Shown: piece by piece, positions 6,153 through 8,911 of the stretch
How the letters are laid out: each line of letters starts with the position of its first letter
Position numbering within the stretch: position 1 is the stretch's first letter
Assembly (NCBI GenBank): GCA_011391185.1
Contig: JAABRB010000129.1
Coordinates: forward strand, 1 to 8,911
Source of the DNA: Betaproteobacteria bacterium
GTDB lineage: Bacteria; Pseudomonadota; Gammaproteobacteria; Burkholderiales; SG8-39
Reading direction: 5' to 3'
DNA length: 8,911 nucleotides
Program-made: the position numbers and the translations under genes
Notes under the pieces: generated by a model
Told to the model about the DNA's origin: nothing
Database searches by the model: none
What the model saw: only the letters and a program-made list of their open reading frames with translations

Positions 6153-7045
6153 ATCTTGCGCGCCTTGATGGGGACGAACAGGCCCTCGGGCCGGAAGATC
6201 AGCACTGCGGCCATGATCACGTAGATCACGAAGGTCTCGACCTGCGGCAGCATGTGCACCGCGGCCGCGCGGGAAATGCCGACGGCGATCGCGCCGACCA
6301 GCGCGCCGGGGATGCTGCCCATGCCGCCGATCACGACCACCGCGAACGCGACCACGATCACCTCGACGCCGATGCCCGGCAGCACCGAAATCGTCGGCGC
6401 AAGGTACGCGCCGCCGAGCGCGGCCAGCACCGAGCCGACGATGAAGGTGGCGAGATACACGACCGTGACGTTGATGCCCATCGCGCGGCTGACCTCGCGA
6501 TCGTAGATCACGGCGAGCAGCATCTTGCCCCACACCGTTCTGCGCAGCACGAACCACAGACCGAACGCGAGCAGCCCCGACACCAGGATCATCGACAGGT
6601 TGTAGTTGTCGAACGCCAGTCCGGCGATGCGGGTCGCCCCGAGCTCCTGCACCGGCTGAAACGAGTAATAGGGGTCGGTGCCCCAGATGAGCAGGATCAC
6701 GTCCTCGAGCGCGAGAAATGCGGCGAAGGTCGCGAGCACCACGATGTGCTCGTCGCGGCCGTAGAGGTACTTCAGCAGCCCGCGCTCGATGATGATGCCG
6801 AACACGACTCCGATCACGATCGCCGCGCAGAGGATCATCAGGAAGCCGCCGAACCGCGCCCATTCGGCGTTGTACCAGGCGCCGATCAGCGTGGCTGCGA
6901 GGTAGGCGCCGAACGCGAAGAACGATCCGTGGGTCACGTTGAGGACCCGCTGCACGCCAAAGATGACGGTCAGGCCCACCGCGACCATGAACAGGTACGA
7001 CGCGTAAACGAGGCCGTCAACGAGCACGACCGCGGCGAGTTGCAC
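6149..7045 (-). CDS. livH: LivH-type ABC transporter permease
   Basis: This is the partner permease of LivM, 298 residues, within the normal range. Landmarks are VLNVTHGSFFAFGAY at 34-48 (family LNLAHG motif), the coupling segment AVIYDREVSRAMGIN at 178-192, GGMGSIPGALVGA at 240-252 and the C-terminal RPEGLF at 285-290. About eight hydrophobic segments are visible. The start codon is GTG at 7045, supported by a strong ribosome binding site (GGGGAGGG on the minus strand, 7059-7052) six bases upstream. It follows livK after an 80-base gap holding a stable hairpin, so livK is probably made in excess over the membrane genes. Confidence 0.93.
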   Translation of the reverse strand: MQLAAVVLVDGLVYASYLFMVAVGLTVIFGVQRVLNVTHGSFFAFGAYLAATLIGAWYNAEWARFGGFLMILCAAIVIGVVFGIIIERGLLKYLYGRDEHIVVLATFAAFLALEDVILLIWGTDPYYSFQPVQELGATRIAGLAFDNYNLSMILVSGLLAFGLWFVLRRTVWGKMLLAVIYDREVSRAMGINVTVVYLATFIVGSVLAALGGAYLAPTISVLPGIGVEVIVVAFAVVVIGGMGSIPGALVGAIAVGISRAAAVHMLPQVETFVIYVIMAAVLIFRPEGLFVPIKARKI

Positions 7046-7075
7046 GCGAAACCCTCCCCTTGCCCGGATCGAAAC

Positions 7076-7105
7076 GCGGCCGAAGGCGGTATCGCCTTCG
7101 GCCGC
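7076..7105 (-). promoter_or_regulatory. 13-bp perfect hairpin between livK and livH
   Basis: Arms gcggccgaaggcg (7076-7088) and cgccttcggccgc (7093-7105) flank a 4-base loop, starting 21 bases beyond the livK stop and ending 17 bases before the livH ribosome binding site. No U-rich tract follows on the minus strand (GTTTCGATCC), so it more likely protects the 3' end of livK mRNA from decay, or attenuates partly, than ends transcription completely. Its role is inferred from position. Confidence 0.6.
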
Positions 7106-7125
7106 AACGAAGAACGCCTATTGCA

Positions 7126-8454
7126 TCAGCACTTGGCGCCCTTCATGCCGCCCTGGATCCAGGTCACGGAGTCCGCGCCGTCCGGCGGGTTGACGCACTC
7201 GGCGGGAAACTTGACGATGTCCTTGACGACTGGCTCGCCGAGCTTGTCGTCCCAGGCCAGCACGCCCCAGTGGTCGGGCGTGATCGCCTGGTGGCCGCTG
7301 CCGATCGCCATCTTGACGGTCCCCGATATCGACGGGTACTCGGCGCGCTCGAGTGCCTTGATCACCTGCTCGGCGGAGGGGAACTTGCCGCCGTTCGCCT
7401 GCATTGCCTTGTCATAGGCGTACTTGGCCGCCAGCACCCCTTGCGCGTACTGATACGCCGACTGCGTCGGTTGATCCTTGTACCGTTCCCGGTAGGCCTT
7501 CTGGAACCAGACGTTCATCGGCGAGGGGTCGAGATCCACCGTGGCGTAGATGCCGTACGGACCGCGCGCGCCAACCAGCGACCCGAGCGGGAATTTCTGG
7601 CCCAGGTTGTATACCCCCGAGTCGCCTACCGTGAACAGGAAGGTCTTGTCCTTGAAGAGCCCGCGCGCGCTGCCCTGGATCACCAGCGCCTCCAGGTCGC
7701 CCGCCCAGACGCTCGAGTGGACGATCTGCTCGGGCGCGCGCAGCATCACCGAGATCTCGGTGCCATACTGGCCCGAGAACAGTTTCGGGAACTGCGGCGT
7801 GGTCGTCTGCTTCTGCGCCGGCGCCACCACCTTCATCGCCAGGTCGAAGTCGCGCCAGGAGTCCTGGCCCCAGGCGTAGTTCTGGTTAATGCCGGTGTAG
7901 CCCTTCTTGTCCTTGAGCTTCTGCGCGACGTAGTGCGCCAGCGAGACGTTGCTCGCGGTGGCGGTGTTCATCGTGCGGAACAGGTACTTGGGCTCCTTTA
8001 CCAGCTCCTCGAACACGCGTGGCGTGCCGCAGACGGTGAGGATCGTCAGCACCTTGAGTTCCTCGGCGACCGGCGAAACCGCCGAGCAGGTGCCCGAAGA
8101 GATGTAGCCGACGAACAGGTCGACGTTCTCCTTCTGCACCTTGGTGCGCATCTCGGTGACCTGCTTGGTGTTGCCGCCCGCCTCGTCGTAGAACAGCGGC
8201 TTGATCTTCGCGCCCGCAATGCCCTTCGAGTTGTATGGCGCCGGCAGCGTGCCGGCGTTGATCGCGTCGATCACGAGCTCGGCGCCGTTCTTGCCCGGCA
8301 CGCCGAACGCCGCGCCCCCGGCGCCGGTCAGGAACGTCGGGATCGCCATCAACACTTCGTCCTTGGCCAGTGCACTGGTCGCGCCCGCCATCAGCGATGC
8401 GGCTGCCAGCGCGCCGAGCGCGTACAGACTGGATTGTTTTCTCGAAATACGCAT
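7126..8454 (-). CDS. livK: Periplasmic substrate-binding protein of a Liv-type ABC importer
   Basis: This 442-residue type I periplasmic binding protein (Peripla_BP_6 / LivK-like) delivers the substrate to LivHM. Residues 1-30 are a Sec signal peptide (MRISRKQSS, hydrophobic run, cleavage after SALA before KDEV). The mature part begins with IPTFLTGAGGAAFGVPGKNGAELVI (interrupted here only by family-typical variation) and contains VGYISSGTCSAV and TVCGTPRVFEE in the first lobe, and YQYAQGVLAAKYAYDKAM in the second. The C-terminus ends GAKC, and several Cys could form disulphides. It is longer than E. coli LivK (about 345 mature residues), as is common for environmental paralogues handling aromatic acids, amides or other ligands, so the ligand is unknown. 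ATG 8454 is chosen for the strong AGGAGGGG site just upstream and the signal peptide. It is the first gene of the operon. Confidence 0.92.
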   Translation of the reverse strand: MRISRKQSSLYALGALAAASLMAGATSALAKDEVLMAIPTFLTGAGGAAFGVPGKNGAELVIDAINAGTLPAPYNSKGIAGAKIKPLFYDEAGGNTKQVTEMRTKVQKENVDLFVGYISSGTCSAVSPVAEELKVLTILTVCGTPRVFEELVKEPKYLFRTMNTATASNVSLAHYVAQKLKDKKGYTGINQNYAWGQDSWRDFDLAMKVVAPAQKQTTTPQFPKLFSGQYGTEISVMLRAPEQIVHSSVWAGDLEALVIQGSARGLFKDKTFLFTVGDSGVYNLGQKFPLGSLVGARGPYGIYATVDLDPSPMNVWFQKAYRERYKDQPTQSAYQYAQGVLAAKYAYDKAMQANGGKFPSAEQVIKALERAEYPSISGTVKMAIGSGHQAITPDHWGVLAWDDKLGEPVVKDIVKFPAECVNPPDGADSVTWIQGGMKGAKC

Positions 8455-8808
8455 GTTCCCCTCCTCAGGTGGTTGGCTGCGCACGGCTAGCCTAACAAAA
8501 AGCCTCGGGGGGGTGTCACCCCACGCGCGGCCCGGGCGTCTCAGCGGCTCGGCGGTGTCTCCTGCCTCGTCGGTTGTGGCGCCGCGACCGGAACGAAGAC
8601 TTCCCGTTCTATGACAGGAATCGACGGAGATCGTCTTTCTTCCGGCAACGAAAGCTAACGAGCAACCGCATGATAACTTGTCTCCCGGGAGTGCGCTGAT
8701 CCGCCCGGCGCGGCACAATGCTGGCTCGCTTTCCCCTATTTCCTTCCTCGTTCTTAATATACATATGCGGCGGGAACGTCCGGTCATGTTCAGTGCGCGA
8801 GTCGAGCA
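8455..8808. promoter_or_regulatory. Divergent spacer between livK and the CoxM-like gene
   Basis: This stretch of 354 bases holds no convincing gene and must contain the livK promoter and probably that of the molybdenum hydroxylase operon. On the livK side, GTGACA (8519-8514, minus strand) resembles a -35 box, but the best -10 near it (TAGGCT, 8494-8489) is poor and the spacing is 19. On the plus side an AT-rich island (taatatacatat, 8755-8766) could supply a -10, but no good -35 is seen. A 10-base palindrome, ctcccgggag, lies at 8682-8691. No attempt at a transcription start is justified. Confidence 0.5.
8510..8522. promoter_or_regulatory. Candidate operator palindrome upstream of livK
   Basis: The sequence ggggtg-t-cacccc has perfect 6-bp arms about one central base, 56 bases upstream of the livK start and overlapping the weak -35-like GTGACA. 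A run of seven G (8507-8513) overlaps its left arm. Position and symmetry suit a regulator site, but no regulator gene lies in the window. Confidence 0.35.
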
Positions 8809-8911
8809 ATGAAGCCCCCCAGGTTTGGCTATCTGCGCGCGGCCAGCCTGGGCGAGGCGCTCGACGCACTGCAGACGGAGGACGCCAGGATCCTCGCGGG
8901 CGGACAGAGCC
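8809..8911 (+). CDS. CoxM-like FAD-binding subunit of a molybdenum hydroxylase (5' end only)
   Basis: Only the first 34 codons are present before the window ends. The start (MKPPRFGYLRAASLGEALDA) and the segment ARILAGGQS match the N-terminus of the medium, FAD-binding subunit of xanthine dehydrogenase / CO dehydrogenase-type enzymes, where AGGQS opens the first FAD-binding motif. The complete protein is normally about 270-300 residues and works with a molybdopterin large subunit and a 2Fe-2S small subunit, whose genes would be expected just downstream. It transfers electrons from the iron-sulphur centres to an acceptor. No strong ribosome binding site is visible. A 15-codon open frame upstream ends in ATGA over this start. 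It is divergent from livK, which suggests a linked uptake and oxidation role. Confidence 0.8.
   Translation, partial: MKPPRFGYLRAASLGEALDALQTEDARILAGGQS

Noticed and set aside
6153..6863. Upstream extension of the livM frame
   Set aside because: This stretch lies inside livH. The ATGA overlap at 6149-6152 and the LivM N-terminus mark the real start.
7060..8490. A 476-codon plus-strand open frame opposite livK
   Set aside because: Its composition is dominated by Arg, Leu, Val and His, with no recognisable domain, and the opposite strand codes for a complete binding protein.

Overview
The window is GC-rich DNA with dense, short-spaced operons, Sec signal peptides, a lipobox lipoprotein and bcLiv-type ABC transport genes. 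This fits a Gram-negative proteobacterium, most likely a betaproteobacterium of Burkholderiales type. The lineage is inferred from gene style only; no rRNA or other marker is present.

Layout. Positions 1-363 hold no convincing gene, but contain a 9-bp hairpin and a possible minus-strand C-terminal remnant. Positions 364-1043 are a broken plus-strand locus: a good ribosome binding site and signal-peptide start run, out of frame, into a livF-like ATPase remnant that has lost its Walker A region and its catalytic glutamate. A plus-strand cluster follows: a CnbZ-like RidA-superfamily protein (1060-1812), a small cupin (1878-2456) and an exported histidine phosphatase (about 2501-3094). After a structured 208-bp spacer comes an Ala/Pro-rich lipoprotein (3303-3674) with a strong terminator. 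That terminator separates it from the convergent minus-strand operon.

The minus-strand block (8454 down to 3765) is a complete branched-chain-amino-acid-type ABC importer in the order livK-livH-livM-livG-livF. The last four genes overlap by 1-8 bases. A 13-bp perfect hairpin sits between livK and livH. Both ATPases carry atypical motifs, which suggests a divergent subfamily whose substrate need not be an amino acid. A 354-bp divergent spacer follows, and the window ends in the first 34 codons of a plus-strand CoxM-like FAD subunit of a molybdenum hydroxylase.

Together the importer, the molybdenum hydroxylase subunit, the CnbZ-like deaminase candidate and the cupin suggest uptake and breakdown of an aromatic or nitrogen-containing organic compound. 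This is inference from neighbourhood; the substrate cannot be read from the sequence. The plus-strand livF remnant has a canonical C-terminus, unlike the intact livF here, so it is probably the relic of a second importer and not a copy of this one.
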